The translations under genes were made by a program, and so were the position numbers. Shown here in pieces: positions 51,866 through 60,073 of a stretch of 64,000 bases of DNA; the first letter of the stretch is position 1; every line of letters starts with the position of its first letter. The stretch is from Algiphilus sp. GTDB taxonomy: Bacteria > Pseudomonadota > Gammaproteobacteria > Nevskiales > Nevskiaceae. The stretch covers positions 62,001 through 126,000 of the forward strand of contig NZ_JAGLEJ010000001.1 in assembly GCF_023145115.1 (NCBI RefSeq), read 5' to 3'. Under the pieces are notes generated by a model that did not search any database, was not told where the DNA came from, and saw nothing but the letters and a program-made list of their open reading frames with translations.

Positions 51866-52459
51866 TCAGATTGCCATCCCGGCCGCCAGCGCATCGCGCT
51901 CGGCCAGCGTGTTGATGTTGGTGAAGGCACCGGCATCGTCGAAGGGTACCTGCACGACCCGATGCCGCGCCTGCCAGGCATCGAGCCGGCGCGCGCCGTC
52001 ACGCAGCGCGGCGTGCGCGTCCCCGGCCAGCGTGCGGCGCATGAGCGCGTGCACCGGATGCAGCCGGCCGCCCGCGACCGCCACCGCGATATCGGCGCCG
52101 CCGGCGTCGAGGGCGTGGCCGAGACGTACGACGAGATCGGCCGGCAGCCGCGGCGTGTCGCAGGGTGCGGTCAGCACGAAGTCGGTGCCCGCCGCGGCCA
52201 GCGCCGCGTGCACGCCGGCCAGCGGCCCGGCGAAGCCGTCGTGCGCATCGCCGACCAGCGGCAGGCCGAAGGTGTCGTAGGCATCCCGCGAGCGGTTGAC
52301 GCCCAGCAGCAGCGCGCCCACCTGCGGACGCAGCGCATCGATGACCCAGGCCACCATGGGGCGACCGGCGAGCGGCAGCAGGCCCTTGTCGGCGCCGCCA
52401 ACGCGACGCCCGGCGCCGCCGGCGAGGATCACCCCGGTGATCGCGGCGCGTTCAGGCAC
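51866..52459 (-). CDS. mobA: Molybdenum cofactor guanylyltransferase MobA
   Basis: A 197-residue nucleotidyltransferase that adds GMP to the molybdenum cofactor, giving the MGD form used by DMSO-reductase-type enzymes. The nucleotide-binding motif is L-A-G-G-A-G-R-R-V-G-G-A-D-K-G (12-26), with D-A-H-D-G-F-A-G-P-L-A-G and P-C-D-T-P further on. I chose GTG at 52459, which overlaps the moeB stop by eight bases and yields the normal length; the frame remains open farther upstream. It is in one transcript with moeB. Confidence 0.92.
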   Translation of the reverse strand: MPERAAITGVILAGGAGRRVGGADKGLLPLAGRPMVAWVIDALRPQVGALLLGVNRSRDAYDTFGLPLVGDAHDGFAGPLAGVHAALAAAGTDFVLTAPCDTPRLPADLVVRLGHALDAGGADIAVAVAGGRLHPVHALMRRTLAGDAHAALRDGARRLDAWQARHRVVQVPFDDAGAFTNINTLAERDALAAGMAI

Positions 52460-53609
52460 CGGGGGCGCCGCAGAAGCGCTCGTAGTCGATGTAGCCCGGG
52501 AAGGATCTGCCCGGCGCGCAGTAGGCGCAGTCGTCGGCTGCCTGCAGGGCAAGCGTGCGCATGCGGCTGCGGTGCGCATCGAAGAGCAGGAGCTTGCCGA
52601 TCAGCGGCTCGCCGAAGCCGGCCGCCAGCTTCAGCGCCTCCAGCGCCTGCAGCATGCCCACCACGCCGGGCACGACGCCGAGCACGCCGGCCTCGCTGCA
52701 CGGCGGCGCCGCCTCCGGCGGCGGCGGCTCCGGGAACAGGCAGCGGTAGCACGGCCGGCCGCCGGCGCCGAACACCGCCACCTGGCCCTCGAAGCGCTCG
52801 ACCGCGCCATAGACGTTGGGCAGGCCGAGCCGGATGCAGGCGTCGTTGACCAGATAGCGGGTCGGGAAATTGTCCGATCCGTCGACCACGATGTCGTAGC
52901 CGCCGAGCACGTCCTCGACGTTGTCGGCGGACAGGCGCGTTTCGTGGGTGTGCACGGCCACGCGCGGGTTGAGCGCTTCCAGCGTGGCGCGCGCCGATGC
53001 CGTCTTCGCCATGCCGACGCGGTCGTCGCGGTGCAGCACCTGCCGGTGCAGATTGCTGCGGTCGACCCGGTCGTGGTCGACCAGCCCGATGGTGCCGACC
53101 CCGGCCGCGGCCAGATAGAGCGCCGCCGGCGAGCCCAGCCCGCCGGCACCGATGATGGCGATGCGCGCGCGCGACAGCGCCGCCTGGCCGCGCTCGCCGA
53201 GCTCGGGCAGGACGATCTGGCGGGCGTAGCGCTGGCGCGCCTCGGCGTCGGCCAGCGCCGGCACCGCCACCGGCAGACCCTCGTCCTTCCAGCGATTGAA
53301 GCCGCCCGCGACCGAGCGCACGTCCTCGTAGCCCATGCGGCGCAGATCATCGGCCGCCAGCAGCGAGCGGCTGCCCGAGCCGCACATCAGCAGCACGGTG
53401 GTGCCGGTGTCCGGCACCGCGTCCGCCACGCGCAGCTCCAGATAGCCGCGCGTGATGGCGGCGGCGCCGTCGGCGGTGCCCTGGGCGATCTCGTCGGCCT
53501 CGCGCACATCGATCAGCGCCGCGCCCTGTCCGCGCAGCGTCTGCGCTTCGCCGGGCGTGACCTCGGCGATGCGGGCACGGAGCGCGTCGAGATGCTGCTG
53601 GATGGACAT
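52452..53609 (-). CDS. moeB: Molybdopterin-synthase adenylyltransferase MoeB with N-terminal rhodanese domain
   Basis: A 385-residue fusion. The N-terminal rhodanese domain (about 1-115) keeps the catalytic cysteine C76 in L-M-C-G-S-G-S-R-S. The C-terminal E1-like domain (about 122-375) has G-A-G-G-L-G at 154-159, D-H-D-R-V-D and two zinc-binding pairs (C-Y-R-C and C-A-Y-C). It adenylates MoaD, and the attached rhodanese would supply sulfur, so one protein could perform both steps. In the eukaryotic homologue the rhodanese is at the C terminus. The ATG at 53609 has GAGG six bases upstream. It is divergent from mrp (204 bases apart). Confidence 0.94.
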   Translation of the reverse strand: MSIQQHLDALRARIAEVTPGEAQTLRGQGAALIDVREADEIAQGTADGAAAITRGYLELRVADAVPDTGTTVLLMCGSGSRSLLAADDLRRMGYEDVRSVAGGFNRWKDEGLPVAVPALADAEARQRYARQIVLPELGERGQAALSRARIAIIGAGGLGSPAALYLAAAGVGTIGLVDHDRVDRSNLHRQVLHRDDRVGMAKTASARATLEALNPRVAVHTHETRLSADNVEDVLGGYDIVVDGSDNFPTRYLVNDACIRLGLPNVYGAVERFEGQVAVFGAGGRPCYRCLFPEPPPPEAAPPCSEAGVLGVVPGVVGMLQALEALKLAAGFGEPLIGKLLLFDAHRSRMRTLALQAADDCAYCAPGRSFPGYIDYERFCGAPGA

Positions 53610-53813
53610 GGCGGACCTCGGGCCGGAACGGAAGACGATGCCGGGCACGGCGTGCGGCCGCGCCCGCTCCCCGGTGGACCGGCATTGTCGCGGATCGTGC
53701 GGGACGCGTGGTACCGCGCGAACGCGATATTCTGCGCGGCCCGTCTGCAGAGGCGGCAGCACTGTGGCAGCGTGCGCCGGCATGCAGACGCCTTCCACGG
53801 CACGAGCGGCATC

Positions 53814-54905
53814 ATGAGCGACGACCTCCGTCAACGCATCGAAGACACCCTTCTCGGACACCGCAACGCGCTCATCGACGACGCGCTGCGCTACGCCGGC
53901 ACTGTCCGCGAGCTGCACATCGACGGCGGGCACGTCACCGCCGACCTCGAGGTCGGCTTTCCGGTCGGCCATCTGGCGCAGTCGCTGATCGGCGAGCTGC
54001 GCGCCGCCGTCGAGGCGCTGCCCGAAGTCGAGCGGGCCGAGATCCACCTGCACCCGGTCATCGGTTCCTATGCCGCGCAGCAGAACGTCGAGCGCCTGAA
54101 GTCGGTGCGCAACATCATCGCGGTGTCCTCGGCCAAGGGCGGCGTCGGCAAGTCCACCGTGGCGGCCAACCTGACGCTGGCGCTGGCCGCCGAGGGCGCC
54201 TCGGTGGGCATGCTGGACGCCGACATCTACGGCCCCAGCCAGCCGCGCATGCTCGGTGCGCAGGGCACGCCCAAGACGCGCCCGGACAAGACCTTCGAAC
54301 CCATGCGCAGTCACGGCGTGCAGTCGATGTCCATCGGCTACCTCATCGACGAGGAGCAGCCCATGGTGTGGCGCGGCCCGATGGTCTCGCAGGCCCTGCA
54401 GCAGATGCTCAACGATACCAGCTGGCAGGACCTCGACTACCTCATCATCGACATGCCGCCGGGCACCGGCGACATCCAGCTGACGCTGTCCCAGCGCGTG
54501 CCGCTGGCCGGCGCCATCATCGTCACCACACCGCAGGACATCGCGACGCTGGACGCCCGCAAGGGCCTGCAGATGTTCAACAAGGTCAGCGTGCCGGTGC
54601 TGGGCATCGTCGAGAACATGTCGATGCACGTCTGCTCGAACTGCGGGCACGAGGAGCACATCTTCGGCGCCGGCGGCGGCGAGCGCGTGGCCAGTGACTA
54701 CGGCGTGCCCATGCTGGGCGCGCTGCCGCTCGACATCCGCATCCGCGAGCACGCCGACAGCGGCCGGCCCACCGTCATCGCCGACCCCGAAGGCGAGACC
54801 GCGCAGCGCTACCGCAGCATCGCGCTGCGCATGACCGCGCGCCTGTCCGCGCTCACCACCGAGGCCGGCAGCCAGTTTCCGGAGATCGCGGTCGAGGAGG
54901 ACTGA
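53814..54905 (+). CDS. apbC: Iron-sulfur cluster carrier protein Mrp (ApbC)
   Basis: A 363-residue P-loop ATPase of the Mrp/NBP35 family that binds and transfers Fe-S clusters. It has an N-terminal MIP18/DUF59-type domain (1-90), the deviant Walker A K-G-G-V-G-K-S-T (108-115), I-D-M-P-P-G-T-G-D and the cluster-binding C-S-N-C near residue 277. The context is molybdenum cofactor genes, several of which need Fe-S clusters (MoaA). It converges with moaCB, with palindrome C between. Confidence 0.95.
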   Translation: MSDDLRQRIEDTLLGHRNALIDDALRYAGTVRELHIDGGHVTADLEVGFPVGHLAQSLIGELRAAVEALPEVERAEIHLHPVIGSYAAQQNVERLKSVRNIIAVSSAKGGVGKSTVAANLTLALAAEGASVGMLDADIYGPSQPRMLGAQGTPKTRPDKTFEPMRSHGVQSMSIGYLIDEEQPMVWRGPMVSQALQQMLNDTSWQDLDYLIIDMPPGTGDIQLTLSQRVPLAGAIIVTTPQDIATLDARKGLQMFNKVSVPVLGIVENMSMHVCSNCGHEEHIFGAGGGERVASDYGVPMLGALPLDIRIREHADSGRPTVIADPEGETAQRYRSIALRMTARLSALTTEAGSQFPEIAVEED

Positions 54906-54945
54906 GGCGGCGGAGCACGCGCCGGTGACCGCGTGACCACTTTCT

Positions 54946-55049
54946 AGCCACAGATTTCACAGATTCTCGGGATTTCCGCTGGTAGCGCTGACAGAGTCAG
55001 CGCTACCAGAATCAGGAAAGATCCGTGTCAATCTGTGAGATCTGTGGCT
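54946..55049. repeat. Long intergenic palindrome, copy C
   Basis: A 104-base palindrome between the convergent mrp and moaCB genes. The arms AGCCACAGATTTCACAGATT (54946-54965) and the near complement (55030-55049) flank a perfect 14-base central stem CTGGTAGCGCTGAC (54979-54992), loop AGA, GTCAGCGCTACCAG (54996-55009). Compared with copies A and B the stem carries a compensated change (T-A in place of G-C in both halves), so pairing has been kept while the sequence drifted. Confidence 0.9.
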
Positions 55050-55076
55050 CGGCAAAGCCTTCCATGAGCCGCAACG

Positions 55077-55979
55077 CTACCCCTGCACGGCGCTGCCGCC
55101 ACGCAGACCGAGCAATCCGATCAGCCCCGGCATCAGCGCCGCCAGCGCCTCATCGGCGCGGGCGCGCTCGCCGGACAGGGTGATCAGCACGCTGTCGTGC
55201 GCCAGGCCGGCGACCCCGCGCACCAGCATGGCGCCCGGGTCGCGGCGCTGCCCGAACACGCGCGCAGTCTCGATCAGGCCGGGCAGCTCGGTGGTGATGA
55301 AGTGCTGCGCGGTGTCGACCGCGATGTCGGTATGGCCGAGGCCGGTGCCGCCCACGGTCACGATCAGCGCGGTGCCGTTGTCGCGTTCCGCGGCGATGGC
55401 GTCGTGCAGCTCGCCGCCGGCGTTGCCGACGATGTGCCGGGTCACCGGCTCGAAGCCGGCCGCGCCGAGGGCGTCGACCACCGCCTCGGCCGAGGCCTGC
55501 GCGGGCTCGCCGGCCACCGCCAGCACGGCCGCGCCCACCGGCGCCGCCAGCCGGCGCGGAAAGTGGGACTTGCCGCCGGTCTTCTCGACCAGGTGCGCGT
55601 CGGTCAGCGCCAGCTCGGACTGGTCGGCATACGGCTTGAGCATGTCGTAGAGGCACAGCGCGCTGACCGCGGCCGCGGTCAGCGCCTCCATCTCGACGCC
55701 GGTGGGGGCGATGGTCTCGGCGACCGCGGTCACGACCACTTCGCCGTCACCGAGCGCGAAGGTGACCTCCGCCCGCTGCAGCGGCAGCGGATGGCACAGC
55801 GGCAGGATCTCGTCGGTGCGCTTGGCGGCGAGGATGCCGGCGACGCGCGAAGTGGCGAGCGGGTCGCCCTTCTCGGTCTCGCCGCTGCGCAGCAGCTCGA
55901 CGCAGTGCGACGGCATGCGCAGCGTGGCCTGCGCGCGGGCGGTGCGGAAGGATTCGGGCTTGCCGCCGACGTCCTTCAT
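55077..55979 (-). CDS. Bifunctional MoaC-MoaB fusion protein
   Basis: A 300-residue two-domain protein. The MoaC part (1-145) has M-K-D-V-G-G-K, L-C-H-P-L-P-L (61-67), G-V-E-M-E-A (94-99) and the L-V-E-K-T-G-G-K-S-H-F end. With MoaA it forms cyclic pyranopterin phosphate. The MoaB/MogA part (about 147-300) has T-V-G-G-T-G-L-G (208-215) and would adenylate molybdopterin for MoeA. The protein begins right at the M-x-D-V element without the usual lead, as in known MoaC/MoaB fusions. It follows moaE by six bases. Confidence 0.9.
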   Translation of the reverse strand: MKDVGGKPESFRTARAQATLRMPSHCVELLRSGETEKGDPLATSRVAGILAAKRTDEILPLCHPLPLQRAEVTFALGDGEVVVTAVAETIAPTGVEMEALTAAAVSALCLYDMLKPYADQSELALTDAHLVEKTGGKSHFPRRLAAPVGAAVLAVAGEPAQASAEAVVDALGAAGFEPVTRHIVGNAGGELHDAIAAERDNGTALIVTVGGTGLGHTDIAVDTAQHFITTELPGLIETARVFGQRRDPGAMLVRGVAGLAHDSVLITLSGERARADEALAALMPGLIGLLGLRGGSAVQG

Positions 55980-55985
55980 CGCGCG

Positions 55986-56426
55986 TCAGGACTCCGCCTG
56001 GTGGTGTTCGACCAGCGAGCAGCCCTCGAGATGGGCGCTGCTGCCGTCGCTGTAGCGCTCGTGCTTCCAGATGGCCACGCGGTGCTTGAGGGCCTCGACC
56101 GCGTAGCGCGCGGCCTCGAAGGCCTCGCCGCGGTGCACCGCGCGCACCACCGCGTAGACGCTGACGTCGCCCACGGCCAGCTCGCCCACCCGGTGCACCA
56201 GCCTGCAGTGGCGCGCTTCGAACTTCTCCAGCGTCTCGGCCTCGATCTCGGCCAGGGTCTTCTCGGCCAGCGGCCCATGCGCGCTGTAGGCGATGTCCAC
56301 CACTTCGCGACCGTGGTTGTGCCGCCGCACGGTGCCGCCGAACACCACCAGCGCGCCGCATTCGGCATCCTCGGTCTCGGTCAGCAGCGCTTCGAGCCCC
56401 AGCGGGCGATCAACGATTCCAGCCAT
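55986..56426 (-). CDS. moaE: Molybdopterin synthase catalytic subunit MoaE
   Basis: A 146-residue subunit that, with MoaD, converts cyclic pyranopterin phosphate to molybdopterin. The motifs G-G-x-V-R-R-H-N-H-G and K-H-R-V-A-I-W-K-H-E, with the active-site lysines, are clear. Two adjacent ATGs exist; GGAGG is six bases before the second (56426) and only three before the first (56429), so I prefer 56426. It leads the moaE-moaCB pair and is divergent from the thioesterase gene (136 bases). Confidence 0.95.
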   Translation of the reverse strand: MAGIVDRPLGLEALLTETEDAECGALVVFGGTVRRHNHGREVVDIAYSAHGPLAEKTLAEIEAETLEKFEARHCRLVHRVGELAVGDVSVYAVVRAVHRGEAFEAARYAVEALKHRVAIWKHERYSDGSSAHLEGCSLVEHHQAES

Positions 56427-56562
56427 CATGGTCCTCCGGCACAGGGCGCAAGCCTAATCCGCACGCGCGCAGCGCGTCCATGAATCGGCGGCCACGGCGA
56501 ATGCCCGCGCATACAATGGTTGACGGGGTCCAGACGCCCCATCGAGTCACAAGGGGACAGCA

Positions 56563-57396
56563 ATGGTTGCAACCGAGCCGGACACCGGCGCCCGCTCCGA
56601 CGCCGCGCGCCAGACGGTGAGTGCGGTCATCGCCGGCTGCCGGCGGGCGGATGACGGCACTCTCACCGCCGAGGTACGCGAAGACTGGATGCAGGGGCGC
56701 AGCCTCTACGGCGGGGTGCAGGCCGCGCTGGCGACGGAGGCCATGCGTCCGTTCAGCGACGACCTGCCGATCCGCACGCTGCAGGCCACGCTGTGTGCGC
56801 CGGTTGCGCACGGCCGCCTGCGCATCGAGGCGCGTCTGCTGCGCGCGGGCGGCAACACGCGCCAGGTCGAGGCACGCATCGTCGACGGCGAGCAGGTACT
56901 GGCGCTGTTCGTCGGCATCTTCGGGCGCGCGCGGGAATCGGCCGTCGCGCACGACTTCATCCAGCCCGCGCTGGACGGTCTGACAGGCACGCGCATGCCC
57001 TTCGTCGACGGCATGCCGCCGTTCCTGCGGCAGTTCTCGGCGGAGCTGCTGAAGGGCCACTTCCCGGGGTCCGGTGCGACTGATACCGAGCACGTCTATC
57101 GGCTCAGCCTGCACGACGACGCCGAGCGCACCGGCCTGGCGCAGCTCCTGACCCTGTCCGACTTCCCGCCGCCCGTCGGCCTGAGCTGGCTACGGCGCTT
57201 CACGCCGGGCAGCACGATGACCTGGATGCTGAACTTCACCGGCCGCGCCTTCGAGACGCAGCCGCTGAGCGGATGGGTCATCGACGTGAAGCTCGACGCC
57301 GCCCACGACGGCTACACGCAGCAGACGGTCACCCTGTTCGGCCCGGACGGCTATGCCGTCGCGCGCGGCACGCAGTGCATGGTGATCTTCGGCTAG
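56563..57396 (+). CDS. Acyl-CoA thioesterase-like protein, double hotdog fold
   Basis: A 277-residue protein with two hotdog-like halves. The N-terminal half (about 1-125) has M-Q-G-R-S-L-Y-G-G-V-Q-A-A-L-A, which is the substrate-binding start of TesB-like thioesterases. The C-terminal half contains the S-W-L-R-R-F-T-P-G segment and a late strand ending C-M-V-I-F. It probably hydrolyses acyl-CoA; chain length and role are unknown. AGGGGA precedes the ATG. It converges with the TetR gene, 41 bases apart. Confidence 0.83.
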   Translation: MVATEPDTGARSDAARQTVSAVIAGCRRADDGTLTAEVREDWMQGRSLYGGVQAALATEAMRPFSDDLPIRTLQATLCAPVAHGRLRIEARLLRAGGNTRQVEARIVDGEQVLALFVGIFGRARESAVAHDFIQPALDGLTGTRMPFVDGMPPFLRQFSAELLKGHFPGSGATDTEHVYRLSLHDDAERTGLAQLLTLSDFPPPVGLSWLRRFTPGSTMTWMLNFTGRAFETQPLSGWVIDVKLDAAHDGYTQQTVTLFGPDGYAVARGTQCMVIFG

Positions 57397-57437
57397 TCGC
57401 GCGCCGACCCCTGCCGGCACGCGGCGACGGGGTCGGT

Positions 57438-58013
57438 TCACCCCTCGGCAGGCGGCGCACCGCGCGCCAGCGCGGCTGCGGCGGCGATGGCCTCGCGACG
57501 CAGGGCCCGGTCGTGACCGCTGCGGAACAGGGACAGCCCCTCGATCATCGCCACGATGAGCGTCGCGCGACGGCGCCGGGTGGCTTCCGCCACGCCGGGC
57601 AGCGCTTCGGCGATGAGCGCCGCCACGGCGTCGCGATAGCGCTGGTAGAAGCGTTCCATGATGTCGGCGATGGCGCGATCGCGCGCCGCGAGCGCCCAGA
57701 GCTCCCAGAACACGCGGCAATTGGCGTCATCGTGCTGGGCATCGAGCAGCATCCCCACCAGTGCCTGCAGGTCGGCTCCGGGTCGCGCGTCGAAGGCTGC
57801 GCGGGCCCGCTCGAGCTCGCGCGCGAACAGCGCCGACAGGATGTCGGCCGGCGTGGCGAAGTAGTACTGCACATTGGACAGGCGCATGCCCAGGCGCTCG
57901 GCGATTCCGCGACCCGAGAAGCCCGCGTAGCCGCTCTCGACCAGCAGCGCGGCCGCTGCATCGAGGATCTGCTCGCGGCGCTGGCGGCCCTTTTCGCTGC
58001 TCGGTGCAGGCAT
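57438..58013 (-). CDS. TetR-family transcriptional regulator
   Basis: A 191-residue dimeric repressor-type protein. The N-terminal helix-turn-helix (about 15-60) includes I-L-D-A-A-A-A-L-L-V-E-S-G-Y and G-M-R-L-S-N-V-Q-Y-Y-F, the canonical TetR pattern. The C-terminal ligand domain is helical. A strong palindrome lies 44 bases upstream in the gap to a divergent saccharopine-dehydrogenase-like gene, so autoregulation and control of that neighbour are likely. The ligand is unknown. Confidence 0.92.
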   Translation of the reverse strand: MPAPSSEKGRQRREQILDAAAALLVESGYAGFSGRGIAERLGMRLSNVQYYFATPADILSALFARELERARAAFDARPGADLQALVGMLLDAQHDDANCRVFWELWALAARDRAIADIMERFYQRYRDAVAALIAEALPGVAEATRRRRATLIVAMIEGLSLFRSGHDRALRREAIAAAAALARGAPPAEG

Positions 58014-58056
58014 TCGGCGTACTCGGGGGCGGAGGCCTTCCAGTCTAGCGGCGATT

Positions 58057-58097
58057 AGGTCACTTGACTAATTCTATCTGAGTTGGTCAAATGACCT
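58057..58097. promoter_or_regulatory. Probable TetR operator overlapping a divergent promoter
   Basis: Two inverted half-sites, AGGTCACTTGAC (58057-58068) and GTCAAATGACCT (58086-58097), are centred between the TetR gene and the saccharopine-dehydrogenase-like gene. A TTGACT (58064-58069) and, after 17 bases, TCAAAT (58087-58092) form a plausible -35/-10 pair reading right, so a bound repressor would cover the promoter. This is one of the lowest-GC stretches in the region. Confidence 0.65.
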
Positions 58098-58142
58098 ATT
58101 CCAGCCTCGCCGCGGGCAAGCGGCCCCACGGAGGAATACTGC

Positions 58143-59273
58143 ATGGCCATCGCATCCAGTAACCGACCCTCGGTCCTCGTCGTCGGCGGCTACGGCGTTG
58201 TCGGCACGCAGGCAACACGGCTGCTGGCCGAGCGCAATCCGGGTATCGACCTACTGGTCGGCGGACGCGACGCCGAGCGCGCCGACGCATTGGCGCGCGA
58301 GCTGCCGTCGGCACGCGGGGTGGTGGTGGATCTGACCGATGCCGATCCGCTGCACCGTCTGCCCCACGCGATCGACGCGGTGCTGTGCGCGGCCAACGAC
58401 CCGGACGACCGACTGCTGCGCGCCTGCGTCCGGCACGGCACGGCGCTGATCGACATCACGCGCTGGAGCGCGCGGGTGCGCGATGGTCTGGCGCGACTGC
58501 CGGCGGAGCGTGCACCGCGCGCCCCGGTGGTGTTCGCCTCGTCGTGGATGGCGGCGGTACCGGCGACGCTGGCGGTGAGCGCGGCGCGTGCCATGGCATC
58601 GGTCTCGCGCATCGAGATGGATGTCCTGTACGCCCTCGCCGACCGCGCCGGCCCCGATTCCACCGCCTACATGGACCAGCTGGGCACCGCATTCGCCGTC
58701 ACCGAGCAGGGCCGCCCCGCGATGCGGCCACCGCTGTCCGACCCGAAGCGGGTCGATTTCGACGGTGGTCGGCGTGTGCGCACGCGGCTGTTCGACACGC
58801 CCGATCTGATGACCCTGCCGGCGACGACCGGCGCTGCCACCGTGAAGACGCGCATTGCCTTCGACGATGCGCTGGCGACCGGCGGGCTGGCGTTTCTGGT
58901 GCGCTCCGGGATCTGGTCGCTGATCGATGGCGAGCGCTTCACGCCGCTGCGGCGACGCCTGCTGTACGCACCGGGCGAAGGCGACCACCACCGCGTGCGC
59001 GTCAGCATCGCGGGCCGATCCGCGGACGGCAGCGAGATCGCGGGCCGCATCGACATCGACGACCCTGCCGGCCAGACCCACCTCACCGCCACGGGCGCTG
59101 CCGTGCAGGTGGAGCGCGTACTCGGACTGCATGGCCACGCGCGTGCCGCTGCAGGCGCGCAGTACGCCGAAGCGGTCACCGACGCCGCACCGTTGCTGGC
59201 CGCGCTCGACGCTTCGGGCATCCGCGTCGCGGGAGATGGCCTGCCCGCGGACGCACCGGCGGCAGCCGTCTAG
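58143..59273 (+). CDS. Saccharopine dehydrogenase-like NAD(P)-binding protein
   Basis: A 376-residue protein with an N-terminal Rossmann fold (G-G-Y-G-V-V-G at 15-21, G-G-R-D after the second strand) of the saccharopine-dehydrogenase NADP-binding type. The C-terminal domain is unlike true saccharopine dehydrogenase, so the substrate is unknown; relatives occur in lipid and aromatic metabolism loci. GGAGGAA lies six bases upstream of the ATG. It is divergent from the TetR gene with the operator between. Its stop overlaps the convergent paralogue gene by four bases. Confidence 0.83.
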   Translation: MAIASSNRPSVLVVGGYGVVGTQATRLLAERNPGIDLLVGGRDAERADALARELPSARGVVVDLTDADPLHRLPHAIDAVLCAANDPDDRLLRACVRHGTALIDITRWSARVRDGLARLPAERAPRAPVVFASSWMAAVPATLAVSAARAMASVSRIEMDVLYALADRAGPDSTAYMDQLGTAFAVTEQGRPAMRPPLSDPKRVDFDGGRRVRTRLFDTPDLMTLPATTGAATVKTRIAFDDALATGGLAFLVRSGIWSLIDGERFTPLRRRLLYAPGEGDHHRVRVSIAGRSADGSEIAGRIDIDDPAGQTHLTATGAAVQVERVLGLHGHARAAAGAQYAEAVTDAAPLLAALDASGIRVAGDGLPADAPAAAV

Positions 59274-60073
59274 GGTGCCGCCGGCCCCCAGGGTGAGGCC
59301 TGCCGTTCGGGGCCCTCGCTCTCCGGCTTCTCCTCCAGGCGCAGCGTCGACAGCGGCAGTCGCAGATCGGCATGGTCGATGATCACGCGCTGCGGGTCGT
59401 CGGGCATGCGCATGCGCATGCCGAAGGTGGAGCTCACCGGGGTCGATACGCGCTCGTTGACGTCGAGCGAGGTGTCGATGACGGTCCTGAGCGGGACCTC
59501 CACGACATTGTCGAGCCCGGCGACGACCTCGCCCTTGTAGCGGAAGTCGATGGTCTGGTTCACCGGCACCTCGAAGCGCACCGGCAGCTGCAGGTTCATG
59601 GGAATGCGCGCGTTGAACACGATGCCGCGGAAGGTGCGCACGTCCTCGAAGTTGAAGGGCGCGCGCGCGGTGATGTCGGCGTGCGTGTTCACCGGAATGA
59701 GGCCGTCGTAGACGATGTTCATGTTGATGTCGACCGGCGTGCTCAGGTCGAGCTCGGTGCGGTAGCGCCCCTTCAGCGGCAGCGTCACCTCCTGGTCCAC
59801 CGGCACGCTGGCATCGATGGTGCCGTCGAGCACCACGTCGAGGATGTTGGTGACGGCGACATCCACGGACAGGCTGTCCGGAAAGGTCAGCGCCGCCTTC
59901 TGGTCGGCCAGCGTCAGCCCGACGACGATGCGGCTGGCGATGACGAAGCCGGCCACGGCGCCGATGCCGACGCCGACCACCACGACCACGCCCAGCAGCA
60001 GCAAGCGCAGCAGGGGCCGGCGCCGCTTCGGCGGCGGCGCATCGCGGGCAGCGGCGGCTTCGGGCTCGCTCAC
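59270..60073 (-). CDS. Membrane-anchored repeat protein of unknown function (paralogue B)
   Basis: I do not recognise this family. The 267-residue protein has a basic N terminus (P-K-R-R-R-P), one membrane helix (about 21-45) and a periplasmic beta-rich part. That part has repeated short units with P-V-x-x-x-V/I-x-L/I-P, such as V-P-V-D-Q-E-V-T-L-P-L and V-P-V-N-Q-T-I-D-F. The C terminus has I-I-D-H-A-D-L-R-L-P-L-S-T-L-R-L-E, nearly identical to the end of the adjacent gene product. The start is GTG at 60073, overlapping the stop of that gene (GTGA), so they are translated together. An elongated beta rod is a guess. Confidence 0.75.
   Translation of the reverse strand: MSEPEAAAARDAPPPKRRRPLLRLLLLGVVVVVGVGIGAVAGFVIASRIVVGLTLADQKAALTFPDSLSVDVAVTNILDVVLDGTIDASVPVDQEVTLPLKGRYRTELDLSTPVDINMNIVYDGLIPVNTHADITARAPFNFEDVRTFRGIVFNARIPMNLQLPVRFEVPVNQTIDFRYKGEVVAGLDNVVEVPLRTVIDTSLDVNERVSTPVSSTFGMRMRMPDDPQRVIIDHADLRLPLSTLRLEEKPESEGPERQASPWGPAAP

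Noticed and set aside
52296..54905. An apparent 869-residue fusion ending in Mrp
   Set aside because: The part before 53814 is antisense to moeB; Mrp starts at its own ATG with the family N terminus.
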